The notes: generated from the letters alone by a model not told the origin. A DNA stretch of 12,121 nucleotides from Clostridiales bacterium (GCA_012515725.1 JAAYXU010000030.1:1-12121); one strand, 5' to 3'; counted from the stretch's first letter, positions 1 through 8,218 are shown. A program made the numbers and translations.

Positions 1-1
1 G

Positions 2-706
2 ATCGAGGGCTTCAAGCGGATATTCTCGCGCAAGACTATTTTCGCGGGCGTCAAGGCCACGATCAAGCTGGCGGTTATCGCCTGGATCGGTTACTCGCTT
101 TACAGCTCGGCCTGCTCAGAGTCGGTTCGTTTCATGCTCAGGAGCCCGTCCGAGAGCCTGTCGGGGCTGGCGGATCTCATACTTGGCGCGGGCCTGCGGC
201 TGACGCTGGCGCTCGCGGCCGTGGGCGCGGCCGATTACTTTTTCGAGCGCCTCGAGTACGAAAAGCGGCTGCGCATGTCCAAGCAGGAGATAAAGGACGA
301 GCTGCGCAAGACCGAGGGCGATCCGCTCATCAAGTCTATCATCCGCAGCCGTCAGACGCGCATGGCGAAGATGCGTATGATGCACGACGTGCCAAAGGCC
401 GACGCGGTCATTGTGAACCCTACGCACTACGCGGTTGCGATCCGCTACGAGATGGGCCGCAGCGGCGCGCCCACGGTCGTAGCCAAGGGCGTTGATCGCA
501 TCGCGCAGAAAATCCGGCAGATCGCCCAGGAAAACGGCGTGCATATTACCGAGAACCGGGAGCTGGCCCGGGCCCTGTATAAGCGGGTCGATATCGGAGA
601 GACGATACCGGCCGAGTATTACCGCGCGGTCGCCGAGATACTCGCATACGTGTACAGGATGCGCAATTACGCGGCCCGGCAGACCGGGCAGGAGGATCAC
701 GCATGA
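2..706 (+). CDS. flhB: Flagellar export gate protein FlhB, C-terminal part (5' truncated by the window)
   Basis: The reading frame is open from base 2 to a TGA at 704-706, giving about 234 residues of a protein that is usually around 350-360 long, so the N-terminus lies outside the window. FlhB is an inner-membrane component of the flagellar type III export apparatus and switches substrate class from rod/hook to filament proteins. Two hydrophobic stretches are visible near the start (around bases 50-110 and 170-240), followed by a charged cytoplasmic linker and the diagnostic autocleavage motif NPTH at 416-427, inside the stretch VNPTHYAVAIRYE. The roughly 95 residues from this motif onward form the cytoplasmic cleavage domain. 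The stop codon overlaps the flhA start as ATGA (703-706), which implies translational coupling. Identification is firm; only the missing 5' part limits it. Confidence 0.95.
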   Translation: MEGFKRIFSRKTIFAGVKATIKLAVIAWIGYSLYSSACSESVRFMLRSPSESLSGLADLILGAGLRLTLALAAVGAADYFFERLEYEKRLRMSKQEIKDELRKTEGDPLIKSIIRSRQTRMAKMRMMHDVPKADAVIVNPTHYAVAIRYEMGRSGAPTVVAKGVDRIAQKIRQIAQENGVHITENRELARALYKRVDIGETIPAEYYRAVAEILAYVYRMRNYAARQTGQEDHA

Positions 707-2742
707 AGAAACTCAGGCTACGCGAGTCCACGATCGGATTCCTCGTCATAGGGATCATATGCATCATCGTGATACCGCTGCCTCCGGCACTTCTTGACTT
801 TATGCTCATAGTCAATATCGCGCTGGGCCTTACGGTGCTGCTTACGGCGCTTTATATTAAGGAGCCTTTGCAGTTTTCGTCGTTCCCGACGCTGCTGCTC
901 ATCGCGACGCTGTTCCGGCTAGCGCTCAACATCTCCTCCACGCGGCTCATACTCAGCAACGGCGGCGAGGCCGGACAGGTCATCAAGGCTTTCGGCACCT
1001 TCGTCGTAAGGGGCAACGTGGTGGTGGGGCTTATCATATTCCTCATAATCGTCGTCATACAGTTCATCGTCATAACGAAGGGCTCTGAGCGCGTGTCCGA
1101 GGTGTCGGCGCGCTTTACGCTGGACTCTATGCCCGGCAAGCAGATGGCCATCGACGCGGACCTCAACGCCGGACTCATCGACGAGCAGCAGGCCCGCGCG
1201 CGCCGCAGCAAGGTCGAGAACGAGGCTAATTTTTACGGCGCGATGGACGGCGCGAGCAAGTTTGTAAAGGGCGACGCGATCGCCGGTATCGTCATCACGC
1301 TCATCAATCTCATAGGCGGCGCGATCGTCGGAATGCTGTCGGGAAAGATGGACCTAGGTAAAGTAATGGAGGTCTACTCTCTGGCGACCGTCGGCGACGG
1401 GCTGTCCTCGCAGATACCGGCGCTGCTCATATCGACCGCCGCGGGCATCGTGACCACCCGCTCCGCGTCGGAGGACGGGCTGAACAGAGACATGGCGCGG
1501 CAGCTCTTCTCGCAGTCGACCGTCATGATGACGGGCGGCGCGAGCCTTATACTCCTCAGTCTCGTACCGGGCTTCCCCAAGCTCACGCTGATCGCAATCG
1601 GGGCGTCCATGCTGCTGCTTGGCTACCGCATGAGCGCGCCGCCCGTCCCCGCCGCTCAGGCCGCGGAGCGGGTTGCGGCCTCCGAAGCGCCCGAGCCCGC
1701 GCCCCGCCCCGCGTCGGTCACAGAGCTCCTGCATGTGGATCCCATCGCGCTCGAGTTCGGCTACAGTCTCATACCGCTGGTGGACGAGCAGCGCGGCGGC
1801 GATTTGCTGGGACGTATGGCGATGATCCGGCAGCAGTGCGCGGTGGAGCTTGGGATCGTCATCCCGGTCGTGCGTTTTAGGGACAATCTGTCACTGCGGC
1901 CCGATGAGTACGTCATCAAGATGAGCGGCATCGAGGTGGAGCGCGGCGAGGTACTGGCCGACCGGCTGCTCGCGATGAACGCGATGGACGCGCAGGGAGA
2001 GGACGTAGAGGGAATCGAGACGCGGGATCCGGCGTTCGGTATGCCTGCAAAATGGATCCGCGCCGAGGACCGCGACCGGGCCGAAATGATCGGCTATACC
2101 GTGATCGTGCCCTCGTCGGTCATCGCGACGCACCTGACCGAGGTCATCAAAAGGCACAGCCACGAGCTGCTGGGCCGCCAGGAGGTTAAAACGCTGCTGG
2201 ACACGCTCAAGGAAAAAGCGCCCGTGCTGGTCGACGAGGTGGTTCCCGGCGTCGTATCGATCGGAAAGGTACAAAAGGTGCTGGCCGGACTGCTGCGCGA
2301 GGGCATACCGGTACGCAATCTCGCCGCCATACTCGAGGCGCTCGGAGACTACGGAAAGATCATACGGGACGAAAAGCTGCTCATCGAGGCAGTGCGTCAG
2401 AGCCTGCGCCGTGAAATCACGAGCAGATTCGCGAAAGACGGGCGCATCGACGTCGTCACCGTGCCGCCTGATATCGAGGAGCAGATACTCTCGGGCGTAC
2501 GCAAGACCGACGCGGGGAACTACCTGTCGCTGGATCCCGAGTCGATCCGGCGCATTATGACGCGCATGAACGAGGAGCTCAGGAAGGCCGCGGATCTGGG
2601 CATCGAGCCAGTCATTATTTCCTCGCCGGGCGTACGGATGTACCTGAAGGAAATCTCCGCAAGGATCAGGCCCGACATCGACGTTTTGTCCTACAACGAT
2701 CTGGAAAACACGGTCAGCATACAGGTCGTCGGCAGCCTGTAG
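703..2742 (+). CDS. flhA: Flagellar export gate protein FlhA
   Basis: This 679-residue protein has the usual FlhA length and domain order. Residues 1-310 form the membrane export channel, with several hydrophobic helices (about 10-50, 105-125, 193-212, 235-250, 275-308). The FHIPEP family signature lies between them at about 129-161 and contains the conserved DSMPGKQMAIDAD run. A proline/alanine-rich linker (about 311-337) leads to the cytoplasmic domain (about 340-679) that docks export chaperones and late substrates in this family. FlhA works with FlhB in the proton-driven flagellar type III secretion gate. The start is fixed by the ATGA overlap with flhB. The next gene is the sigma factor 21 nt downstream; flhF and flhG, which often sit here in Firmicutes, are absent. 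Confidence 0.97.
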   Translation: MKKLRLRESTIGFLVIGIICIIVIPLPPALLDFMLIVNIALGLTVLLTALYIKEPLQFSSFPTLLLIATLFRLALNISSTRLILSNGGEAGQVIKAFGTFVVRGNVVVGLIIFLIIVVIQFIVITKGSERVSEVSARFTLDSMPGKQMAIDADLNAGLIDEQQARARRSKVENEANFYGAMDGASKFVKGDAIAGIVITLINLIGGAIVGMLSGKMDLGKVMEVYSLATVGDGLSSQIPALLISTAAGIVTTRSASEDGLNRDMARQLFSQSTVMMTGGASLILLSLVPGFPKLTLIAIGASMLLLGYRMSAPPVPAAQAAERVAASEAPEPAPRPASVTELLHVDPIALEFGYSLIPLVDEQRGGDLLGRMAMIRQQCAVELGIVIPVVRFRDNLSLRPDEYVIKMSGIEVERGEVLADRLLAMNAMDAQGEDVEGIETRDPAFGMPAKWIRAEDRDRAEMIGYTVIVPSSVIATHLTEVIKRHSHELLGRQEVKTLLDTLKEKAPVLVDEVVPGVVSIGKVQKVLAGLLREGIPVRNLAAILEALGDYGKIIRDEKLLIEAVRQSLRREITSRFAKDGRIDVVTVPPDIEEQILSGVRKTDAGNYLSLDPESIRRIMTRMNEELRKAADLGIEPVIISSPGVRMYLKEISARIRPDIDVLSYNDLENTVSIQVVGSL

Positions 2743-2763
2743 GCCGCGGGAAAAGGGGATTGC

Positions 2764-3483
2764 ATGGATAAAAATTCACTGTGGGAAAGCTACCGCGCCA
2801 ATCGGAGCGCCGCGATACGCAACCAGCTGCTCATCGAGTACGCGCCGCTCGTCAGGCGCGTCGTCCATGCGCTTCCCTTCACGTTCATGGGCTGCGCCGA
2901 CGAGGACGATATGATCGGCGAGGGTATATTCGGGCTCATGGACGCGATCGACAAGTACGATGCGCGGCGGAACGTCAAGTTTGAAACATACGCGTCGCTG
3001 CGCATACGGGGAGCGGTTCTGGACAAGCTGCGAAAAATGGACGTCCTCTCGCGCGGTACGCGCGAACGCGTCAGGCAGATCGAGGAAATCTGCGACACGC
3101 TGGAAAAGTCGCTGATGCGGCATCCGACCCACGCCGAGATCGCTCAAGCCGCGGGACTCACCGAGCAGGCGGTGCGAAAAGCGCTCGAAGAGGCCGCGCT
3201 TTCCAACATGATATCACTCGAGGACGTCCTGGCGGGGTGCGGGCTGCAGGAGGACGCGAGGACCGAGACGCCCGAACAGATACTTGAGCGCAGCGAGCTC
3301 ACGGATACGCTCACGCGCGCGATCGAGGATCTGCGCGACAATGAAAAGCAGGTCGTCAGCCTCTACTACTACGAGGAGCTCACGCTGCGCGAGATCGGCG
3401 CCGTGCTGGGCGTGTCGGAATCGAGAGCCTCCCAGCTTTTGTCGCGCTCACTTAGAAAACTCCGACAAAAAATCGCGCGATAG
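2764..3483 (+). CDS. sigD: RNA polymerase sigma factor of the FliA/SigD/WhiG (sigma-28) family
   Basis: The 239-residue product is a group 3 sigma factor. Region 2 spans about residues 20-95 (PLVRRVV, DDMIGEGIFGLMDAIDKYD, VKFETYASLRIRGAVLDKLR), region 3 about 99-155, and region 4 about 182-237 with the helix-turn-helix TLREIGAVLGVSESRASQLLSRSLRKLR. RGAVLD(K/E)LR followed by a short Arg-rich segment is typical of the FliA/SigD class. It should direct RNA polymerase to late flagellar promoters and be held in check by FlgM, whose gene is three genes downstream. A G-rich ribosome binding site (AAAAGGGG, 2751-2758) precedes ATG 2764. A sigma-28-like promoter lies just beyond the stop codon, suggesting that the sigma factor drives the downstream part of its own operon. 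WhiG-type naming is possible, but the flagellar context favours SigD. Confidence 0.95.
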   Translation: MDKNSLWESYRANRSAAIRNQLLIEYAPLVRRVVHALPFTFMGCADEDDMIGEGIFGLMDAIDKYDARRNVKFETYASLRIRGAVLDKLRKMDVLSRGTRERVRQIEEICDTLEKSLMRHPTHAEIAQAAGLTEQAVRKALEEAALSNMISLEDVLAGCGLQEDARTETPEQILERSELTDTLTRAIEDLRDNEKQVVSLYYYEELTLREIGAVLGVSESRASQLLSRSLRKLRQKIAR

Positions 3484-3496
3484 CGCACGGGGTTAT

Positions 3497-3523
3497 TAAG
3501 CCCGGAGCCCCATATGCCGATAT
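3497..3523 (+). promoter_or_regulatory. Sigma-28 (SigD) promoter upstream of the rod/FlgM genes
   Basis: TAAG (3497-3500), a 15-nt spacer, then GCCGATAT (3516-3523). The sigma-28 consensus is TAAA-N15-GCCGATA(A/T), so the -10 element is perfect, the spacing exact, and the -35 element has one mismatch. It lies in the non-coding gap between the stop codon of the sigma gene (3483) and the next ribosome binding site, which is where an internal operon promoter would be expected. Transcription would start near 3530 and leave a leader of about 20 nt. Confidence 0.8.
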
Positions 3524-3531
3524 AGGATTTG

Positions 3532-3542
3532 AAAGGATGTGA
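3532..3542 (+). promoter_or_regulatory. Ribosome binding site that sets the start of the first rod gene
   Basis: AAAGGATGTGA matches the extended anti-Shine-Dalgarno complement AAAGGAGGTGA at 10 of 11 positions. It ends 8 nt before ATG 3551 but covers the in-frame GTG at 3539, so ATG 3551 is the better start. Confidence 0.75.
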
Positions 3543-3550
3543 ATGCGCCT

Positions 3551-4267
3551 ATGCAGGCCAGCATGCTGCGGCTGGGACAGTCCCTGCTCTGCCATGAGAA
3601 AATGATGTCGGTACTGGCCGATAATGTCGCCAATGCCGATACGCCGGGATTTAAGTCGAGCGCTGCTGTGGCGCTTTCCTTTGACGACGCGCTGTCGCAG
3701 GCCGTGGAGAACGCCGCGGGAAGCGAGGATGCGCGGACGCTGTACTTCGAGATGAGAACGGACGTCAATATGAGTCAGGGCGACATTGTACCCACAGGCA
3801 GCGACCGCGATCTGGCCCTCGCGGGCAGCGGCTTTTTCTGCGTGCAGACCGCCGACGGCATACTTTACCGGCGCAGCGTACACGCGTCGGTCAACGCGCA
3901 GGGCATACTGGCCGACGAGGCCGGCAACCCGATACTGGGCGTGAACGGGCCAATCCGCGTGGGCGGCGGCGCGTTTTCGGTCGGGTCGGGCGGCGCGGTC
4001 GTCGCGGACGGACGCGTCGCGGGCAGGCTGCGTCTCTCCGACGGAGCTATGGTCGGCCGGGGCGACGGCTACTATGAGGCGGACGGCGCTCTGGCGCAGG
4101 CAGACTGCGCAGTGATGCAGGGCTACGCGGAGATGTCCAATGTGGACGTTACCCGCGAATACATAAACATGATGAGCGTCAGCCGTGCGTACGGCACGAT
4201 CTCGAAAACGCTTACTATGATCGACGAGATCAACGGCAAAGCGGTTTCGCAAATCGGCGCGCTGTAA
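3551..4267 (+). CDS. flgF: Flagellar basal-body rod protein, FlgF/FlgG family (FlhO-like)
   Basis: The product from ATG 3551 is 238 residues. Its N-terminus carries the axial-protein signature, here VLADNVANADTPGFK, at the residue position (about 21-35) typical for the FlgF/FlgG family. The central part has GSGFFCVQTADG, the conserved GxGFF motif. The C-terminus (SNVDVTREYINMMSVSRAYGTISKTLTMIDEINGKAV) is the paired coiled-coil end shared by rod and hook proteins. Such proteins are exported by FlhA/FlhB and assemble into the rod. An in-frame GTG at 3539 was rejected because it lies inside the ribosome binding site. A second family member follows after 11 nt; the pair corresponds to flhO-flhP in Bacillus. 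Which of the two is proximal (FlgF) or distal rod (FlgG) cannot be settled here; I assign flgF from order. Confidence 0.85.
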   Translation: MQASMLRLGQSLLCHEKMMSVLADNVANADTPGFKSSAAVALSFDDALSQAVENAAGSEDARTLYFEMRTDVNMSQGDIVPTGSDRDLALAGSGFFCVQTADGILYRRSVHASVNAQGILADEAGNPILGVNGPIRVGGGAFSVGSGGAVVADGRVAGRLRLSDGAMVGRGDGYYEADGALAQADCAVMQGYAEMSNVDVTREYINMMSVSRAYGTISKTLTMIDEINGKAVSQIGAL

Positions 4268-4278
4268 AGGGAGGCCGT

Positions 4279-5019
4279 ATGATACAGGGCTACTACTCGG
4301 CCGCGGGCGCGATGATCGCCCAGCAGATCAGGATTAACGCGATATCCGACAATATCGCGAACGTCAATACCGACGGATACAAGCGCAGACAGGTCGCGTT
4401 CGAGGGCGCGCTGTCTTCGGTTTATTATAACGACGCAGGCGCGGGCGGCGCGTACCGGATCGGTAACGGGGTCGCTCCCGCGCGGGATGTGACCGACATG
4501 TCGCACGGCCCGGTGGATATCACCGGGGAAGCGTTCGATCTGGCCATAGACGGAGAGGGATTTTTCACGCTGGACGACGGCGGCGGCAGGCTTGTGTATT
4601 CGCGCGGCGGCTCCTTCTCGCTCTCGCACGAGGACGGCGTCAGCTACCTGACGGACAGCCGCGGATACTATCTACTGGACACGACGCTTGGCCGCGTGAC
4701 CGCCAACGCAGACATAGCGGTGCTTGGAAGCGGCGCTATCATTCGAGGCGGCGGCCTGGCGGGGTATCTGCGGATCGTAAACGCCGCGCGCACCGAGGAT
4801 ATCGTTCCGCTTGGCGGCGGGCTCTATGAAATACCGCCCGGGGCTGTTACGGCCGAGGGGACAGGCGCGGTGCTGCAGGGCGCAGTGGAGCGCTCGAACG
4901 CCGATCTCACAAGCGAAATGACCAGCCTCATCCGGGCGCAGAGGCTCTTCGGGCTCAATTCCAAAGTTGCGCAGACGATCGACGAAATGAAGGCTGCGGC
5001 CAACTCGCTCAGAAAGTGA
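4279..5019 (+). CDS. flgG: Flagellar basal-body rod protein, FlgG family (FlhP-like)
   Basis: The 246-residue product starts at ATG 4279 after the ribosome binding site AAAGGGAGG (4266-4274). The N-terminal axial signature is ISDNIANVNTDGYKRR, the central motif is IDGEGFFTLDDGGG, and the C-terminal heptad region is RSNADLTSEMTSLIRAQ followed by LNSKVAQTIDEMKAAAN. These are the hallmarks of FlgG/FlgF rod proteins. It resembles its upstream neighbour in layout, consistent with the rod paralogue pair common in Firmicutes clusters. At 246 residues it is slightly shorter than a typical FlgG of about 260. It should be a secreted structural protein of the distal rod. The flgM gene follows after 16 nt. 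Confidence 0.88.
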   Translation: MIQGYYSAAGAMIAQQIRINAISDNIANVNTDGYKRRQVAFEGALSSVYYNDAGAGGAYRIGNGVAPARDVTDMSHGPVDITGEAFDLAIDGEGFFTLDDGGGRLVYSRGGSFSLSHEDGVSYLTDSRGYYLLDTTLGRVTANADIAVLGSGAIIRGGGLAGYLRIVNAARTEDIVPLGGGLYEIPPGAVTAEGTGAVLQGAVERSNADLTSEMTSLIRAQRLFGLNSKVAQTIDEMKAAANSLRK

Positions 5020-5035
5020 CGGGAGTGATAAGCAT

Positions 5036-5326
5036 ATGAGAATCGATCCTGTAAACCCGACCGGCGCACTGGGCAAAGTCGGTAAAGCGGCGCCCGCGGG
5101 GGCAAAACGCGCGACGTCGCTCTCGGATCAGCTCGAGATATCGGGTGACGCACAGGCTATCGGAAAAGCCATAGAGGCTGCGCGTGCCGCCCAGACCGGA
5201 AGCCCCGAGCGGGTAGAAGCGCTACGCAGGAGCGTGCAGAGCGGCACATATACGGTCGACGCGCCGCGCGTGGCTGCCCGCATACTGGACGCCGCGGCCG
5301 GTTCCAGCCGAACCGACCAGAAATAG
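5036..5326 (+). CDS. flgM: Anti-sigma-28 factor FlgM
   Basis: This is a 96-residue protein with the length and layout of FlgM. The N-terminal half is disordered and rich in Ala, Gly and Lys. The C-terminal half has the sigma-binding helices: SDQLEISGDAQAIGKAIEAAR (the family's D-x-(V/L)-x-(L/I)-S pattern) followed by PERVEALRRSVQSGTYTVDA and APRVAARILDAA, matching the known VxxLRxxIxSGxYxVDxxxIAxxLL pattern. FlgM binds and inactivates the flagellar sigma factor until the hook is finished, and in many species it is then exported. The sigma gene lies about 1.6 kb upstream in the same cluster, so inhibitor and target are co-located. The ribosome binding site GGGAGTGAT begins at 5021 and ATG 5036 follows 10 nt after GGGAG. 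Confidence 0.93.
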   Translation: MRIDPVNPTGALGKVGKAAPAGAKRATSLSDQLEISGDAQAIGKAIEAARAAQTGSPERVEALRRSVQSGTYTVDAPRVAARILDAAAGSSRTDQK

Positions 5327-5335
5327 AGCGCTCCT

Positions 5336-5797
5336 ATGCAGGGACTCCTATGTGACATATACGGCCTGTACAGCGAGCAGGTCGACTTACTGGACGGATT
5401 TCTCGCCCTTTCGCGCAGGAAGACCGAGATCATTAGGGCCGGTTCACCGGAGGATCTGGACAGGCTTATTCGGGCCGAGGAGGCGCTGCTCATGCAGCTC
5501 TCCCGGGTGGAGTCGAAGCGGCGCAAGGCGCTCGAGATGCTTCGCAATGAGCTGTCTCTGCCCGCGCCCGTGAGCATGAAGGACCTGGGACGCCTCCTGG
5601 GCAGCGAGGATATCGCCCGGTTCGAAGAACTCAGCAAGCGGTTCACGGACACGGTGCACAAGCAGCGCCGCTGCAACCGCCTGAATAAGAAATTGCTGGG
5701 GGCGAAGATCGAGGCGGCCAACCGCGTGCTGAACGTACTGGATCGCGGCCGGGCAAAAGGCGACGAGGTCCGGACGATTCTGGATATGAAAGGGTAA
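5336..5797 (+). CDS. flgN: Flagellar export chaperone FlgN
   Basis: The 153-residue product is almost entirely helical, with Leu/Glu/Arg/Lys heptads and no membrane segment, as in FlgN, the dedicated chaperone for FlgK and FlgL. The conserved feature is the N-terminal helix pair (YSEQVDLLDGFLALSRRKTEIIRAG, then LDRLIRAEEALLMQLSRVESKR). The gene lies between flgM and flgK, the standard place for flgN, which supports the call because the sequence family is weakly conserved. No good ribosome binding site precedes ATG 5336; the gap after flgM is only 9 nt, so translation may depend on coupling to flgM. The stop lies 2 nt before the flgK start, and the flgK ribosome binding site is inside the last codons of flgN. 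Confidence 0.88.
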   Translation: MQGLLCDIYGLYSEQVDLLDGFLALSRRKTEIIRAGSPEDLDRLIRAEEALLMQLSRVESKRRKALEMLRNELSLPAPVSMKDLGRLLGSEDIARFEELSKRFTDTVHKQRRCNRLNKKLLGAKIEAANRVLNVLDRGRAKGDEVRTILDMKG

Positions 5798-5799
5798 CG

Positions 5800-7257
5800 A
5801 TGAGCAGCTTTTTCGGAATTGAAATCGCGAAAAAAAGCCTGCTGGTCAACCAGAGGGCAATCGAGCTGACCGCGCATAACCTGGCCAACGCCACGACCGC
5901 CGGGTATTCGCGCCAGGTGCTCAATACGCGCGCCATAGTCCCTCCGGCGGGGAACGCTCTAAAGAACACCGGCGCGGCCAATATCGGGGCCGGGGTCGAT
6001 ATCATCAGCATCACGTCTGTGCGCAACGGCTTCTACGACGCGATGTACCGCAAGGAAAACGCGTCCCTCTCGGAAATGAGCGCGAAGAGCGCCGCCCTTC
6101 TTTATATCGAGGACGTCATAGGAGAGGGCGCTGAGGGAGGACTCCTCCAAACGCTGTCGGCGGTGTACGACGACATCGATCTATTATCCCAGAACGCCGA
6201 GAGCACGCTCTATCGCGAGCAGCTCCGGCAGGACGTCATCACGCTGACAAACGGACTCAACCATACCGCGGCCGCGCTGCACGCATACCGCCGCGAACAG
6301 GATCAGAACGTGCAGTCCATCGTGGGCCAGATAAACGAACTGGCGACCCGGGTCGCGGACCTTAATAACGCGATTTTCAAATACGAGCTGTCGGGAAACC
6401 GGGCAAACGATCTGCGCGATCAGCGAAATTTGCTCATAGACGATCTGAGCGGGCTGGCCGGCACAATGGTTCAGGAGAGCGATGACGGGAAGCTGACGGT
6501 GACGCTGGGAGGCGTATCGCTGGTCAGTCATTTAAGCGTCCATCGCATCGAGCTTACGCCGGGAGATACCGATCCTGTAACGGGAACCATGTACGTCAAA
6601 CCCACATGGGCGGACAGCGGCATCACGGTCGTCCCCGCAGGCGGATCGCTGCGCGGCACGCTGGACATACGCGACTCGCAGTCCCCGACCGATCCGGGCA
6701 TACCGTATTACCTGTCCCGTCTGGATACGCTGGCCGCCAGCCTTGTCGAGGTGTTCAATACCGTCAATAACGCCGGGTACACCCTTCCGTACGGCGGAAA
6801 CGCGTCCCGAACGGGCGTCAACTTCTTTAGTCCGGATCATACGCATGCGTATGACATCACGCTCTCTGACGAGCTTCTGGAAAGCAGCGCCAACATCGCG
6901 GCCTCCTCGGAAGCGGTATCCGGAGCCGAAAACTGGAGCAATGCTGAAAACCTCAGGCTGCTCCTTTCGCTGCGGGATTCCTCGCAGCTCATAAGCGGGG
7001 GCGTGACGCTCGGCAACCACGAGTCGTTCATGCGCACGCTGACCACCGATATCGCGACGGCGGCGCACTACACGGCGGGCCGCGCGGAGACCCAGCGGGA
7101 GATGGCCGACGCGATGGACGAGCAGCGCCTGTCGGTTTCAGGCGTGTCGCTCGATGAGGAGACGATCAATCTCGTGCGCTACCAGCAGTCCTATCAGGCG
7201 GCCGCAAAGCTCGTCACCGTACTGGACGAAATGCTCAGCACGCTCATCAACCTGTAA
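5800..7257 (+). CDS. flgK: Flagellar hook-filament junction protein FlgK (HAP1)
   Basis: The 485-residue product begins with the FlgK signature GIEIAKKSLLVNQRAIELTAHN-LANATTAGYSRQ (residues about 5-39) and ends with the conserved SLDEETINLVRYQQSYQAAAKLVTVLDEMLSTLINL. Terminal helices form the D0/D1 coiled coil, and the middle (about 200-400) is the variable surface-exposed part. FlgK is exported with FlgN as chaperone and forms the first junction ring between hook and filament. ATG 5800 is preceded by AAAGGG (5789-5794) with a 5-nt spacer. The length is on the short side of the normal range. flgL follows 14 nt downstream. Confidence 0.95.
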   Translation: MSSFFGIEIAKKSLLVNQRAIELTAHNLANATTAGYSRQVLNTRAIVPPAGNALKNTGAANIGAGVDIISITSVRNGFYDAMYRKENASLSEMSAKSAALLYIEDVIGEGAEGGLLQTLSAVYDDIDLLSQNAESTLYREQLRQDVITLTNGLNHTAAALHAYRREQDQNVQSIVGQINELATRVADLNNAIFKYELSGNRANDLRDQRNLLIDDLSGLAGTMVQESDDGKLTVTLGGVSLVSHLSVHRIELTPGDTDPVTGTMYVKPTWADSGITVVPAGGSLRGTLDIRDSQSPTDPGIPYYLSRLDTLAASLVEVFNTVNNAGYTLPYGGNASRTGVNFFSPDHTHAYDITLSDELLESSANIAASSEAVSGAENWSNAENLRLLLSLRDSSQLISGGVTLGNHESFMRTLTTDIATAAHYTAGRAETQREMADAMDEQRLSVSGVSLDEETINLVRYQQSYQAAAKLVTVLDEMLSTLINL

Positions 7258-7271
7258 AGGAGGCGGAATCC

Positions 7272-8207
7272 ATGCGCGTTACGCAGGCCATGGTATGCCG
7301 CGAGGCCATACGCAGTATCAGCGAAAACTACGGCGCGATGATCAAAGCTCAGGAGCGGGCGGCCTCCGGAAAATGGAGGAGCAATCCCTCGGACGATCCG
7401 GCTGCCGCAGGCACGTCGCTGTATCTGTCGACGCAGGCCTCACGGCTCAAGGGATACTCGCGGAATATGGAAAACGCGCGCTCCAGGATCGTACAGACCG
7501 AGAGCGCGGTAAGGGACATAAACGACGCCATTGGCAGTATCAAGGACCTCATTATACGGGCATCCAAGGGAACGCTTTCCCAGACCGAGCGCGAAAGCAT
7601 ATGCGCCGAGATCGCGCAGTACCGCTCCCAGATCATCTCGAGCCTCAACGCGAGCGATTCGGGCGGGTATATGCTGGGGGGCTACAATACCCACACCCCG
7701 CCCATGACGCAGGATGAAGGCGTGCTGTGCTATAACGGCATAGAGCTATCAACCATGACGCAGGAGGAGTACAGTGAGCTGCGCGCCCAGACCATTGAGG
7801 TCAATCTGGGGCAGGGCGTTACGATGGAGGCGTCTATCACGGCGCTCGATCTTATAGGCTATGGCAGCGATAATCTCATTGCGACGCTGGACTCGATTAC
7901 CTCCATGCTTTTGGCGGAGCCGATAGACGATGATGCGCTCACACAGCTCCGCGGGAATCTCGAAGAGCATTTTGATCGGGTGCTGGTACGGCTTACCGAT
8001 ATCGGCGCTCGCGAAAAGCGCCTCGGCATGATCGGCGAGAGGCTAACAAGTTCTATAGAGTCGGTAAGAGATCGGCTCTCGGCGAACGATGATATAGACA
8101 TAGAGGAATCCATCATCCGCTACAAAATGACCCTTCAGGCCTATGAGGCGGCTCTGTCGGTCAGCAGCCGGTCGGTAAGCACCACGCTGCTCGATTATCT
8201 TAAGTAG
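7272..8207 (+). CDS. flgL: Flagellar hook-filament junction protein FlgL (HAP3)
   Basis: The 311-residue product has the flagellin-like ends of FlgL. The N-terminus MRVTQAMVCREAIRSISENYGAM is followed by the characteristic ASGKWRSNPSDDPAAAGTSLYL, where flagellins and FlgL have SGKRINxxSDDPxxA. The C-terminus (GARE-KRLGMIGERLTSSIESVRDRLSANDDIDIEESIIRYKMTLQAYEAAL) is the partner helix that completes D0/D1. Position after flgK separates it from flagellin, which shares these ends. A near-ideal ribosome binding site AAAGGAGG (7256-7263) lies 8 nt before ATG 7272. The TAG stop (8205-8207) overlaps the ribosome binding site of fliW. Confidence 0.95.
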   Translation: MRVTQAMVCREAIRSISENYGAMIKAQERAASGKWRSNPSDDPAAAGTSLYLSTQASRLKGYSRNMENARSRIVQTESAVRDINDAIGSIKDLIIRASKGTLSQTERESICAEIAQYRSQIISSLNASDSGGYMLGGYNTHTPPMTQDEGVLCYNGIELSTMTQEEYSELRAQTIEVNLGQGVTMEASITALDLIGYGSDNLIATLDSITSMLLAEPIDDDALTQLRGNLEEHFDRVLVRLTDIGAREKRLGMIGERLTSSIESVRDRLSANDDIDIEESIIRYKMTLQAYEAALSVSSRSVSTTLLDYLK

Positions 8208-8214
8208 GAGTGAT
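8206..8214 (+). promoter_or_regulatory. Ribosome binding site of fliW
   Basis: AGGAGTGAT overlaps the flgL stop codon. GGAG ends 8 nt before ATG 8219, whereas an in-frame GTG at 8210 falls inside the site, so ATG 8219 is the likely start. Confidence 0.75.
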
Positions 8215-8218
8215 ACCG

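Noticed and set aside
3539..3541. In-frame GTG as start of the first rod gene
   Set aside because: It falls inside the extended ribosome binding site (3532-3542); ATG 3551 has the correct spacing and family-typical N-terminus.
3617..3624. GCCGATAA with GAAA 15 nt upstream, resembling a second sigma-28 promoter
   Set aside because: It lies within the first rod gene and encodes part of the conserved axial-protein motif (ADN), so the match is explained by coding constraint.
3452..4252. 266-codon open frame on the minus strand
   Set aside because: It is antisense to the sigma gene end and the first rod gene, which have clear family motifs; long antisense frames are expected in GC-rich DNA.
5128..5877. 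249-codon open frame on the minus strand
   Set aside because: It is antisense to flgM, flgN and the flgK start and is rich in Ser/Arg, as shadow frames are.
8210..8212. In-frame GTG as start of fliW
   Set aside because: It is part of the ribosome binding site; ATG 8219 follows at 8 nt.
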